DNA of 8,927 bases from an uncultured Saprospiraceae bacterium (GTDB lineage Bacteria > Bacteroidota > Bacteroidia > Chitinophagales > Saprospiraceae): NCBI GenBank assembly GCA_937973565.1, contig CALJKQ010000134.1, forward strand, positions 1 through 8,927. Reading direction: 5' to 3'. Positions 1 to 6,961 of this stretch are shown piece by piece (the first letter of the stretch is position 1; the number at the start of each line of letters is the position of its first letter). The position numbers were made by a program, and so were the translations under genes. A model generated the notes under the pieces. The model did no database searches, was not told where the DNA came from, and was given only the letters and a program-made list of their open reading frames with translations.

Positions 1-2
1 GA

Positions 3-383
3 CAAATGGACGATTGGTACCAACAAGTGAAGCTATTGGCGGGTTCCCATGTTAAAAGAGCCTCCTTACAACTGGAAAATCATGTTGTTCAGTTGCAGTC
101 AAGACCAAGAGAGTTGCTGAAAGTTGCAGGACTTATGCTTCAGAATCAATATGCTGAATTACAAACGAACTTGGTACACAAAATCAAATTCCAACACCAG
201 GAATTGCAATCCATCCAAACACAGTTATCCATGAGCGATCCTAAAAATATACTCAAGCGAGGATTTGCCATCGTGCGACAGGAAGGTCAATTTGTAAGCA
301 GAACTGTCGTTTTTGATCCACAAAAAACAACGGAAATCAACTTTTACGACGGCAACATCGAAATAGCCCCTACCAACTCATAA
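3..383 (+). CDS. xseA: Exodeoxyribonuclease VII large subunit, C-terminal fragment (5' end outside window)
   Basis: XseA is the catalytic subunit of exonuclease VII, a cytoplasmic enzyme that degrades single-stranded DNA into oligonucleotides in repair and recombination. Only about 125 C-terminal residues are visible. The frame stays open to the left edge (CAA codon at 3-5), so the ATG at 6 is internal rather than a start; the family is usually 400 residues or more. The recognisable part is the end: a helical, Gln-rich stretch (typical of the long coiled-coil region) followed by DPKNILKRGFAIV near residues 76-90, the usual 'P..vL.RGYai' signature that opens the terminal small beta domain, which ends in ...YDGNIEI. 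The gene ends 14 bases inside the convergent helicase gene. No xseB-like small-subunit gene follows, although xseB often lies next to xseA. Confidence 0.9.
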   Translation, partial: QMDDWYQQVKLLAGSHVKRASLQLENHVVQLQSRPRELLKVAGLMLQNQYAELQTNLVHKIKFQHQELQSIQTQLSMSDPKNILKRGFAIVRQEGQFVSRTVVFDPQKTTEINFYDGNIEIAPTNS

Positions 384-2265
384 AATCCCAGGCTGACCTG
401 TACCCTCCGATCTTTTCTGCATAAGCAATGAGTTGGCTGTACGTTGCGTTTTTAGATAGCGTCACACTATCACCAATGATGACAGCCTGTAGCCTTGCCC
501 TCGTAATAGCTACATTCAACCTGCGGAGGTCATTGAGAAAACCGAGTTCATTCATGTCATTTGAGCGCACCAGAGATATGTAAACCACATCTCTTTCCTG
601 CCCCTGAAAGCCATCAACTGTGTCTACATCCAGTGTAAAGGGATAATTATCTTCCATGGACTTCAACTCACCCTGAATGAACCTCACCTGTTCGGCGTAA
701 GGACTAATCACGGCTACATTTTTACCTTTCAAATGTTCCAGTTGTTGAGTTATATGGTTTTGAAGAATGGTCCATTCCCCCGGATTGAAGAGCGACATCG
801 ACTCAGGCTCCCTCACTTCTTCATATCCTGTGCCTGCCGTATCAATAAACTGCAGAGCCGCTTGATCCTGATTAAGTTTTTGGTCAGTTAAATAATCAGG
901 GGAAGTCAATTGTCCTTTGTAAAAATATTGATTGGGAAAGGAAAGGATGTCATCATTCATCCTGTATTGCACATTTAATAAATGGCCCGGCACACCACGC
1001 TCCAGCAAATGATCCAGGAGCGTCATTTGTAAACCCAAACTAACTGCCCGGGCAGTTTTTACCGTTGGTGGCAATTGCATTGGATCCCCGGCAAAAATGA
1101 CCTTTTGTGCTCTGGACATGGCTATCCAACACTCGGGTTCCGAAGTCTGACTGGCCTCATCCACCACAAGGGTTTCAAAAGTCAGACGATTGAGCAAAGA
1201 AGAGGAAGAAGACATCAAAGTAGTGACAATTACCTGTGCATTCTGCAATACATTATTAACCATCTCATCCTCCAATTGATCGGCGTACTGGATCGTAGTC
1301 CGTGCCTCCGAAAACAACTGTTTTCTCATGGCCCTTTCTTCCGGACCGAAAGAACGCTTAAATTTGGCAGCCTGTTTCCTGATTTTTTCTGCCTCGATTC
1401 GATACTTTTTTATTTGATCCCATGCTGCATTTGCCCTAACCTTTTCATCCAGGGTTATTTTGAGCACATCATCTCCTATCCTACTCAAATTGCCAAGCCT
1501 TACAGTGTCCAGGCCCGCTTCCAAACATTTCAAAGCCAGCAAATCGGTAGCGTGATTGGAGGAGGCGCAAACCAGGATTCTTTTTTCAACCATGGTCAAC
1601 TCTTTAATCATTGCCACCAGTGTGGTAGTTTTGCCTGTGCCCGGAGGGCCATGAATAATAGCAATCTTGTCGGCTGCCAGAGCATGCGAGATCGCTGAAG
1701 TCTGAGATGCATTGAGCAGCTTGTGATGGTGTTTTAATTCAATTGGATTTGAATGATTGAGGGCTTCATTGGCATAAACAGCTTTTTTCAAATGAAACAA
1801 CGACCCTTTTTCTGCCTGGATTACGCGGGTCAATGCATCCTTCATGTTGGCAAAAGGTTTTTCATCATAAACCAGTTCTACTGCGTTGATATGGGACAAT
1901 GGAATGTCCAGATCATCCACATCATCCGACCTGCAGAGAAGTTGCATCTGGTTTTTACCCAACCTCATGATGGTTCCTTTGAGGAAGTCAGTTGACCCGG
2001 ATCTCACCAATTGCAAGGACACCCCATTGCCCTCCCTGAATTTATTGGCATGCTCAGAAGGAATGGACCTTTCTATTTTGATTTCCAGGTAATCGCCCAG
2101 GGTGTGGCCGGAATTAACAAAATTTACGGGATGCCATGCGATGCCGGCTTTTACTTTTTCTTTCAGAGATTTTTCTTCCATTTGCTCGCGGAAGAACCGC
2201 TCTTCGTCGGCTCTTTCTGCTTCAACAGCATCCAGCAATTGGAACAACCGATCATTCATGCTCAT
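370..2265 (-). CDS. Upf1/IGHMBP2-like superfamily 1 DNA/RNA helicase
   Basis: This is a 631-residue ATP-dependent SF1B-type helicase, presumed cytoplasmic and acting on DNA or RNA. All core motifs are visible in order: Q-motif region NASQTS (185-190), Walker A GPPGTGKT (206-213), motif II VDEAS (368-372), motif III GDPMQLPP (393-400), QYRM (433-436), motif V TVDGFQGQE (549-557) and motif VI LNVAITRAR (583-591). The DEAS box and GFQGQE favour the Upf1/IGHMBP2/Dna2 branch over UvrD/Rep. The first 180 residues, with an acidic coiled start and GIAWHPV near 41-47, resemble the N-terminus of helicases common in Bacteroidota. It overlaps the end of ubiX by 14 bases, suggesting co-transcription and coupling. 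The second ATG (2257-2259) has GGGGAG six bases upstream, whereas the first touches it, so MNDRLF... (629 residues) may be the true start. The gene ends in TAG. The helicase class is certain; the substrate is unknown. Confidence 0.92.
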   Translation of the reverse strand: MSMNDRLFQLLDAVEAERADEERFFREQMEEKSLKEKVKAGIAWHPVNFVNSGHTLGDYLEIKIERSIPSEHANKFREGNGVSLQLVRSGSTDFLKGTIMRLGKNQMQLLCRSDDVDDLDIPLSHINAVELVYDEKPFANMKDALTRVIQAEKGSLFHLKKAVYANEALNHSNPIELKHHHKLLNASQTSAISHALAADKIAIIHGPPGTGKTTTLVAMIKELTMVEKRILVCASSNHATDLLALKCLEAGLDTVRLGNLSRIGDDVLKITLDEKVRANAAWDQIKKYRIEAEKIRKQAAKFKRSFGPEERAMRKQLFSEARTTIQYADQLEDEMVNNVLQNAQVIVTTLMSSSSSLLNRLTFETLVVDEASQTSEPECWIAMSRAQKVIFAGDPMQLPPTVKTARAVSLGLQMTLLDHLLERGVPGHLLNVQYRMNDDILSFPNQYFYKGQLTSPDYLTDQKLNQDQAALQFIDTAGTGYEEVREPESMSLFNPGEWTILQNHITQQLEHLKGKNVAVISPYAEQVRFIQGELKSMEDNYPFTLDVDTVDGFQGQERDVVYISLVRSNDMNELGFLNDLRRLNVAITRARLQAVIIGDSVTLSKNATYSQLIAYAEKIGGYRSAWDFMSW

Positions 2266-2818
2266 CTCCCCATCGATAGGTTTGCATCTCTATACCTAAC
2301 AAATCAATGATCCTGTCTACCACCGTGTCAACTGCTTCTTCAATGGTCGCAGGCTTGCTGTAAAAAGAAGGGATGGCAGGACAGATAACGGCTCCGGCCT
2401 CTGTTAGTTGGGTCATATTCCGAAGATGTATAAGGTTGAATGGCGTTTCTCTTGGCACCAGGATGAGTTTTCTTCTTTCCTTCAACATCACGTCAGCTGC
2501 CCTGGTTAGCAGGTCATCTGAAATGCCGTTGGCAACTCTGGCAAGCAGCCCCATCGAGCAGGGGCATACGACCATGGCGTCATAACGGGCAGAACCGGAT
2601 GCAAAGGGTGCAAAAAAGTTTTTATTATCGTAGATCTTCAGACCCGGCTTTTCCAGCGGTTGGCTTCCCATTTCCAGCTGCCAGTTGACGGTAGCATTGG
2701 CCGACATCACAACGGCTATTTCACACTGGCCGGATGCAGAGAGTTTGTCAATCAACCTCGATGCATACAAAGCGCCACTGCTTCCCCCAATTCCCAATAC
2801 AATTTTTTTCATGTTCAT
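2252..2818 (-). CDS. ubiX: UbiX-family flavin prenyltransferase
   Basis: UbiX joins a dimethylallyl group to reduced FMN, making the prenylated flavin cofactor used by UbiD-type decarboxylases, for example in quinone biosynthesis or aromatic acid breakdown. The 188-residue length is normal. The start of the Rossmann-like flavodoxin fold is IVLGIGGSSGALYASRL (6-22), with GGSSG matching the usual G(A/S)SGA phosphate loop. CPCSMGLLARVANGISDDLLTRAADV (85-110) and KLILVPRETP (117-126), followed by HLRNM and PAIPSFY (147-153), are the other family hallmarks, including the ligand-binding Arg-Glu and a late Tyr. A start at the first ATG has GGAG 10 bases upstream; a second ATG lies two codons in. It is the first gene of a leftward pair with the helicase, and its stop overlaps the helicase start. 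No ubiD is in the window, so the client decarboxylase cannot be named. Confidence 0.93.
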   Translation of the reverse strand: MNMKKIVLGIGGSSGALYASRLIDKLSASGQCEIAVVMSANATVNWQLEMGSQPLEKPGLKIYDNKNFFAPFASGSARYDAMVVCPCSMGLLARVANGISDDLLTRAADVMLKERRKLILVPRETPFNLIHLRNMTQLTEAGAVICPAIPSFYSKPATIEEAVDTVVDRIIDLLGIEMQTYRWGDEHE

Positions 2819-2964
2819 TTAACCGTTACTCCGGCAAAAAGTTTTATCCCATTTTTATGTACCGGACACTGAACCGGAAAGAAAAATTCTGCATTTTGAC
2901 AACCATACACAGAAATCATTGGTTTCATTTAATGATTTATTCAGACGACAAGAAAGAATCCTCA

Positions 2965-2995
2965 CAAAAATAACGAAATAGCAAGACCATGGCAA
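2965..2995 (-). promoter_or_regulatory. Candidate Bacteroidota-type promoter for ubiX-helicase
   Basis: On the minus strand the bases 2972 to 2965 read TATTTTTG, an exact match to the TAnnTTTG -7 element known for Bacteroidota. A TTG lies 20 bases upstream (2995-2993), a plausible -33 element. Transcription would start near 2960 and leave a leader of about 140 bases before ubiX. The -33 part falls inside the first codons of the divergent Smr gene. This is pattern matching in AT-rich DNA, so it is a suggestion only. Confidence 0.33.
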
Positions 2996-3507
2996 TTGAA
3001 AACCTAGATGAGCTTTGGATTGGAGATAAAGTCCGGTCGGTAAAAGACGGCAGGATAGGCAGCTACCTGGGTAAATCAATAAATGGAACCGCTAAAATCA
3101 AATACGGCAAAGAAGTTATAGCCATGCATCCCTCTGAACTGGAATTGGTAAAAGAAGAAGATGAAACTTCTTTTGATATGCTGGATTGGCTGGAAGAGCC
3201 CCATGGAGTGCCAGCTCAAAAATCAAAAAATGCTACATTCTCTGCTGAAATTGATCTTCATTTTGATGATTCAAAAAGAGGTGCCCTTACCCCACAACAA
3301 GTGTTGGATCATCAATTGGAGTCTTGTAAGAAACACATAGACACAGCCATCGCCAGAAAGATGAACAGGATAGTAATCATACACGGAAAAGGAGAAGGTA
3401 TCTTGAGACACCTGGTACATCAACTGTTGGAAAACTATCGGGAGGTGCAGTGGAAAATGATCATCAATCAAGGTGGTGCTACAGAAGTTATTTTTTATTA
3501 CAGATAA
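2989..3507 (+). CDS. KOW-Smr domain protein (stand-alone MutS2-tail-like)
   Basis: This is a 172-residue soluble protein. Residues 10-54 (WIGDKVRS...GRIGSYLG...AKIKYGK...HPSELELV) look like the small KOW/SH3-like barrel that precedes the Smr domain in MutS2. After an acidic linker (about 55-85) comes a C-terminal Smr domain: EIDLHFDD (87-94) corresponds to the LDLHG motif, IHGKGEGILR (131-140) is the HGxGxG motif, and the protein ends in GGATEVIFYY. Smr domains nick or bind DNA, or cleave RNA; in MutS2 they act in recombination control and in rescue of collided ribosomes. The conserved Asp and His of the first motif are kept, but its Gly is Phe. There is no MutS-type ATPase here, so this is the tail architecture alone. 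No strong Shine-Dalgarno is seen. Its last 20 bases overlap the convergent ATP-grasp gene. The domain call is good; the cellular role is open. Confidence 0.85.
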   Translation: MAIENLDELWIGDKVRSVKDGRIGSYLGKSINGTAKIKYGKEVIAMHPSELELVKEEDETSFDMLDWLEEPHGVPAQKSKNATFSAEIDLHFDDSKRGALTPQQVLDHQLESCKKHIDTAIARKMNRIVIIHGKGEGILRHLVHQLLENYREVQWKMIINQGGATEVIFYYR

Positions 3508-4363
3508 GCTCTGCATACCGCCTGATTGCTTCGGCCAATTGTAAGACAGTTCCGGGATTAAACTCGTAATAAAGATCTGGTTCAATGAGTTCAACCTCCA
3601 TCAGCAGGAATTGATCTTTATGTATGACACCGTCGACCCTGGCAAACAACAACTCTTCTTCTATACTTTGCAGAAGAGCTTTTGCCCTTTTGATGAGTTC
3701 GTAAGATGGCTGACAAACCTCATACTTACCGCCATAAATAGACTGAACTCTGAAATCAGCTGCATCAGGTACCTTTTTTACAGCATGTGAAAACTCCTTT
3801 TCAATAAACAGCAGAGATATTTCTCCCCCTTCCTTTATTTCGGGAATGTATTTTTGAATCAACCAATCCTCCCGTTTTAACAAAGAATCATAATAGTCTG
3901 CTGCTATGTCCACTTCAGACCGCAGAAAAAGGCGGGTTTCAAAAGCACCGGCAGAAACAGCGGGTTTAATCACAAATTGTTCCCAGGTGTGTGGTATCAC
4001 TTCATCCAATGAAGCTGGATTGCCTGCCTTCCAAAAAACGGTTGGGATAATTTCAAAATCAGACTGCAACCCTTTCAGGTAAAACTTGTGGATATTTTTT
4101 TCTACTACCGATAATGGATTGAGTGTAGGTTTATCCATTTTACGGAGTCTGGCCAAAAATTCAAAGAAGAGATCCTTTTTCTCACAATAATCCCAGGTAT
4201 TCCGAAATACAAACAAATCCCATGCTTCCGGCCAGAGCATTTCATCATCCCACACAACAGGTAAAGCATCCATTCCCAAATCCCTGAGGGCCAATAAAAG
4301 TTCCTGATCTTTTGCGTACAGATCCGGAAATTTGCTGCAGGTAAGCATGGCAATGCTGCACAT
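3488..4363 (-). CDS. ATP-grasp domain ligase, glutathione synthetase/DcsG-like
   Basis: This is a 291-residue cytoplasmic ATP-dependent carboxylate-amine ligase of the ATP-grasp fold. The N-terminal third, with FVFRNTWDY (51-59) and SVVEKNIHKFYLKGL (85-99), matches the pre-ATP-grasp region of a family that includes the D-cycloserine ligase DcsG and proteins labelled RimK/glutathione-synthetase-like. ATP-grasp features are FVIKPAVSAGAFETR (130-144, Lys133 for nucleotide binding), QKYIPEIKEGGEISLLFI (170-187), VKKVP...DFRVQ (196-207), ARVDGVI (241-247) and MEVELIEPDLYYEF (255-268), whose acidic residues should bind Mg-ATP. The gene stands alone: it is divergent from dnaG, convergent with the Smr gene, and has no biosynthetic neighbours that reveal its substrate. 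A candidate -7 element lies 18 bases upstream. An alternative start is the Met at residue 6 (4346-4348). The fold is confident; the product is unknown. Confidence 0.85.
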   Translation of the reverse strand: MCSIAMLTCSKFPDLYAKDQELLLALRDLGMDALPVVWDDEMLWPEAWDLFVFRNTWDYCEKKDLFFEFLARLRKMDKPTLNPLSVVEKNIHKFYLKGLQSDFEIIPTVFWKAGNPASLDEVIPHTWEQFVIKPAVSAGAFETRLFLRSEVDIAADYYDSLLKREDWLIQKYIPEIKEGGEISLLFIEKEFSHAVKKVPDAADFRVQSIYGGKYEVCQPSYELIKRAKALLQSIEEELLFARVDGVIHKDQFLLMEVELIEPDLYYEFNPGTVLQLAEAIRRYAELICNKK

Positions 4364-4381
4364 TTCTACTATTTTGAATTA

Positions 4382-4389
4382 CAAAATTA
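4382..4389 (-). promoter_or_regulatory. Candidate -7 element for the ATP-grasp gene
   Basis: On the minus strand these bases read TAATTTTG, an exact TAnnTTTG match. Transcription would begin around 4377, giving a short leader of about 14 bases before the ATG at 4363. No TTTG is found at the ideal -33 distance; the nearest (4419-4416) is about six bases too far. The 163-base spacer 4364-4526 is AT-rich and holds this element and the dnaG one; I see nothing else in it. Confidence 0.35.
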
Positions 4390-4514
4390 AATATGGTACA
4401 AATTTGAATAAAAATCAAAACTTTATTTTGCAAACGTCGAATTTTAGTAACACAATTGCAATATAATTTGGCTTCTCTACATAAACTAAGAAAGGAAGAA
4501 TGCTGTAAATACAA

Positions 4515-4522
4515 TATATTTG
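4515..4522 (+). promoter_or_regulatory. Candidate -7 element directly before dnaG (possible leaderless mRNA)
   Basis: TATATTTG matches the Bacteroidota TAnnTTTG -7 consensus exactly and ends only four bases before the dnaG ATG at 4527. In that phylum transcription begins a few bases past the element, so the mRNA would start at or next to the start codon. There is no ribosome-binding sequence between the two. A clear TTTG -33 box at the right distance is missing, so confidence is limited. Confidence 0.4.
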
Positions 4523-4526
4523 TAAC

Positions 4527-6491
4527 ATGATAACTGCCAAGTCCATTGAAGAGGTGATGAGTGCCGTTAAGATTGAAGATGTCATCGAAGACTTTGTCAA
4601 TCTTAAAAGGAAGGGCACGAATTATACCGGACTTTGCCCATTCCACGATGAGAAGACCCCTTCATTTGCGGTATCACCATCAAAAGGAATTTTTAAGTGT
4701 TTTGGTTGCGGCAAAGGGGGCTCAGCACTGAATTTTATCATGGAGCACGAATCCATGAGTTATACAGAAGCCATTCGTTACCTCGCCAATAAATATCGCA
4801 TTGAACTTGTTGAAACGCAGCAGACGCAGGAAGAAAAAGAAGCGAAGGAACTGTCTGACAGCCTTTACATCCTAAACGATTTTGCAAGACAGCATTACCA
4901 GGACCAACTTTTCAATACCGATGAAGGGAGGTCAGTTGGCCTTAGCTATTTCAAAGAAAGGGGATACCTTGAAAGCACGATAAAATCATTTGGATTGGGA
5001 TATGCTCCCAATACCAAAGATGGATTCACCCAGGCTGCACTGAAAAAACAATTTAAAGAAGAACACTTAAAGCTATTGGGATTGACCACGAGGTCAGACA
5101 ATGACTTTTTCAGATCCAGGGTGATGTTTTCTATCCACAATCTGAGTGGCAAGGTGGTTGCCTTGGCGGGCAGGATCATGACCAATGATAAAAACCAGCC
5201 CAAGTACATCAATTCTCCTGAGTCTGAGATATACATCAAACACAAAATCCTTTACGGTATTTACCAGGCAAAGACAGCAATCCGCAAAGAGGATGAGTGT
5301 ATTTTGGTCGAGGGTTATACGGATGTAATTACCCTGCATCAGGGTGGTATTCAGAATGTGGTAGCCTCTTCGGGCACGGCACTCAATAAAGAACAGGTAA
5401 AACTCATCAAGAGGTTTACCCAAAATATCAAACTAATTTACGATGGAGACCCTGCAGGCATCAATGCAGCTTTGAGAGGACTCGATATCATCCTGGAAGA
5501 AGACATGAACATCCGGTTGGTATTATTGCCGGATAAAGAAGATCCCGACTCTTTTTTCAAAAAACAGGGCACTGAAAAGTTTTTACAATTCTTAAAAGAA
5601 CAGGAGAAAGATTTTATCCTCTTTAAAGCAGATTATCTGCTTCAATTTGCAGGCCAGGACCCTATTAAAAGGGTTGAAGTTTTTAAAGAAATCATTCAGT
5701 CGATTGCCAAAGTGGCCGATCATATGAAACGTCACACCTACATCAATCTATGCAGCAATCTGATGAAGATGGATGAACAAATCCTCATCTCAGAAGTTGC
5801 CAAGGTGATTGACCAAAACCTCAAAAACAAGAGGGTTCAGGAAAACAGGGATAGAATACGTGCAGGCAAAGTTGAAGCGGCCAAAGCGGATTTTGAAAAA
5901 AATGTGCAGTACGAAGACGACATGCCTGTGCTCCCCCTCACCACCCGCCTGACCGGTGATGAATACCAGGAACGCGATTTGGCGAGGATCCTTATATGTG
6001 GCTGCGACAAACCCTATTCTGAAGAGTCGGGCATTACCATTGGCGAATATTTACTCACCAACATTGAGGATAGTCTGGATAGTTTTGAAAACCCACTTTA
6101 TAAAAAAGTTTTTATTACCGCTTTGGAATCTATGCAGAAGAAAGAAATACTCAACCCCCACACGTTTGTGCATCATACAGACAATGAGATTTCTATTCTG
6201 GCCATAGATTTTCTTTCAACACCTTATGCACTCGCCAAATGGGATGAAAGAAATATTTTTCTACAGACCCAAAAACTTCCGGACGAGAACTTCCCCAGAG
6301 ACGCCTACCAGGCAATCATGCGTTTTAAACTCAAAAAGATCGGAAAAATCATTGAACAAACCCAAAAAAACCTTTCTCAGCAGAGCGAAATGGACGAAGA
6401 AGATAAGAAACTGGAATTGAGGGTTTTGATTCAGATGCAAAAAGAGCGAAATGAAATTGCCAAAATGCTCAACAACGTTATTCTTCCCTGA
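4527..6491 (+). CDS. dnaG: DNA primase DnaG
   Basis: DnaG makes the RNA primers for lagging-strand synthesis at the replication fork and is recruited by the DnaB helicase. The 654-residue protein has the full bacterial layout. An N-terminal CHC2 zinc-binding domain has C37-P-F-H40 and C58-F-G-C61 in LCPFHDEKTPSF...KGIFKCFGCGKGG. A polymerase core follows, with RSRVMFSIHNLSGKVVALAGRI (196-217) and KYINSPES (226-233). The TOPRIM domain has VEGYTD (Glu262), IYDGDPAG (Asp306, Asp308) and KEDPDSFF (Asp339, Asp341), matching E. coli metal ligands E265, D309/D311 and D345/D347. The rest, from about 420, is a diverged helicase-binding domain. The start gives the same spacing to the zinc motif as Bacteroidota primases, so I keep it despite the lack of a Shine-Dalgarno. 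Its TGA overlaps the next ATG as TGATG. Confidence 0.99.
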   Translation: MITAKSIEEVMSAVKIEDVIEDFVNLKRKGTNYTGLCPFHDEKTPSFAVSPSKGIFKCFGCGKGGSALNFIMEHESMSYTEAIRYLANKYRIELVETQQTQEEKEAKELSDSLYILNDFARQHYQDQLFNTDEGRSVGLSYFKERGYLESTIKSFGLGYAPNTKDGFTQAALKKQFKEEHLKLLGLTTRSDNDFFRSRVMFSIHNLSGKVVALAGRIMTNDKNQPKYINSPESEIYIKHKILYGIYQAKTAIRKEDECILVEGYTDVITLHQGGIQNVVASSGTALNKEQVKLIKRFTQNIKLIYDGDPAGINAALRGLDIILEEDMNIRLVLLPDKEDPDSFFKKQGTEKFLQFLKEQEKDFILFKADYLLQFAGQDPIKRVEVFKEIIQSIAKVADHMKRHTYINLCSNLMKMDEQILISEVAKVIDQNLKNKRVQENRDRIRAGKVEAAKADFEKNVQYEDDMPVLPLTTRLTGDEYQERDLARILICGCDKPYSEESGITIGEYLLTNIEDSLDSFENPLYKKVFITALESMQKKEILNPHTFVHHTDNEISILAIDFLSTPYALAKWDERNIFLQTQKLPDENFPRDAYQAIMRFKLKKIGKIIEQTQKNLSQQSEMDEEDKKLELRVLIQMQKERNEIAKMLNNVILP

Positions 6492-6961
6492 TGAAGGTTA
6501 AAAAGGACAGGGCACTGGATTTGAACCTCCAAAGCTGGCAATCGTCGTTGGTTATAAGCTCGGTGGAGGGAAAAAAAATGATCTACGATCCTCTGCGCAA
6601 AATAAACCTGGTTTTACAACCCGAGGAGTGGGTAAGACAGCTTATCATTGCTTTTCTGCATAAGGGCTGCCATTTCCCATTATCAAGGATGGCCATAGAA
6701 AGAGCACTACCCATCAATGGTAAAAACAAAAGATTCGATCTCATCATTTTTGACAAAAAAGCACAACCCTGGATGTTGGTTGAATGTAAGTCATTTGATG
6801 TTAAACTCAATGAAAAGACAGCGATTCAGGCAGCCGAATACAATGCCGAGCTGCGATGTCCGTACCTAATGATTAGCAATGGTGTTGAAACTTATGTTTG
6901 CGAAGTAAACTGGACCCAAAAGACGACTGCCTTTTTAGACAGCATTCCCTCTGCACATTGA
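6491..6961 (+). CDS. Orphan HsdR-N-like PD-(D/E)XK nuclease-fold protein
   Basis: This 156-residue protein resembles the 'type I restriction enzyme R protein N-terminal' family (HsdR_N_2), which is widespread in Bacteroidota as a single-domain protein. Visible family signatures are IYDPLRKINLVLQPEEWVRQ (31-50), an early Glu70 in AIERAL, RFDLIIFD (81-88, Asp83), LVECKSF (96-102, Glu98 and Lys100) and IQAAEYNAEL (112-121). Together E70, D83 and ExK form a complete PD-(D/E)XK nuclease active-site set, so DNA cleavage is chemically possible. There is no helicase motor, no HsdM or HsdS, and the protein is far too short for HsdR, so it is not a restriction system. Its ATG shares one base with the dnaG stop (TGATG), implying coupled translation with primase. 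It ends exactly where the convergent gene ends. Function unknown; a replication or repair role is inferred from context only. Confidence 0.8.
   Translation: MKVKKDRALDLNLQSWQSSLVISSVEGKKMIYDPLRKINLVLQPEEWVRQLIIAFLHKGCHFPLSRMAIERALPINGKNKRFDLIIFDKKAQPWMLVECKSFDVKLNEKTAIQAAEYNAELRCPYLMISNGVETYVCEVNWTQKTTAFLDSIPSAH

Noticed and set aside
1075..1698. 207-codon open frame on the + strand inside the helicase gene
   Set aside because: It is the antisense shadow of a gene with all SF1 helicase motifs; its product is Cys- and His-rich low-quality sequence with no domain signature.
3488..4363. D-cycloserine or RiPP biosynthetic cluster
   Set aside because: Only a lone ATP-grasp gene is present; no other pathway enzyme, precursor peptide, protease or transporter is visible.
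4245..4646. 133-codon minus-strand frame across the dnaG promoter region
   Set aside because: It covers the AT-rich divergent spacer and the starts of two solid genes in other frames; no domain is recognisable.
6491..6961. Type I restriction-modification system
   Set aside because: Only the small HsdR-N-like domain is present; there is no helicase part and no methylase or specificity gene, and the neighbours are primase and a secreted protein.
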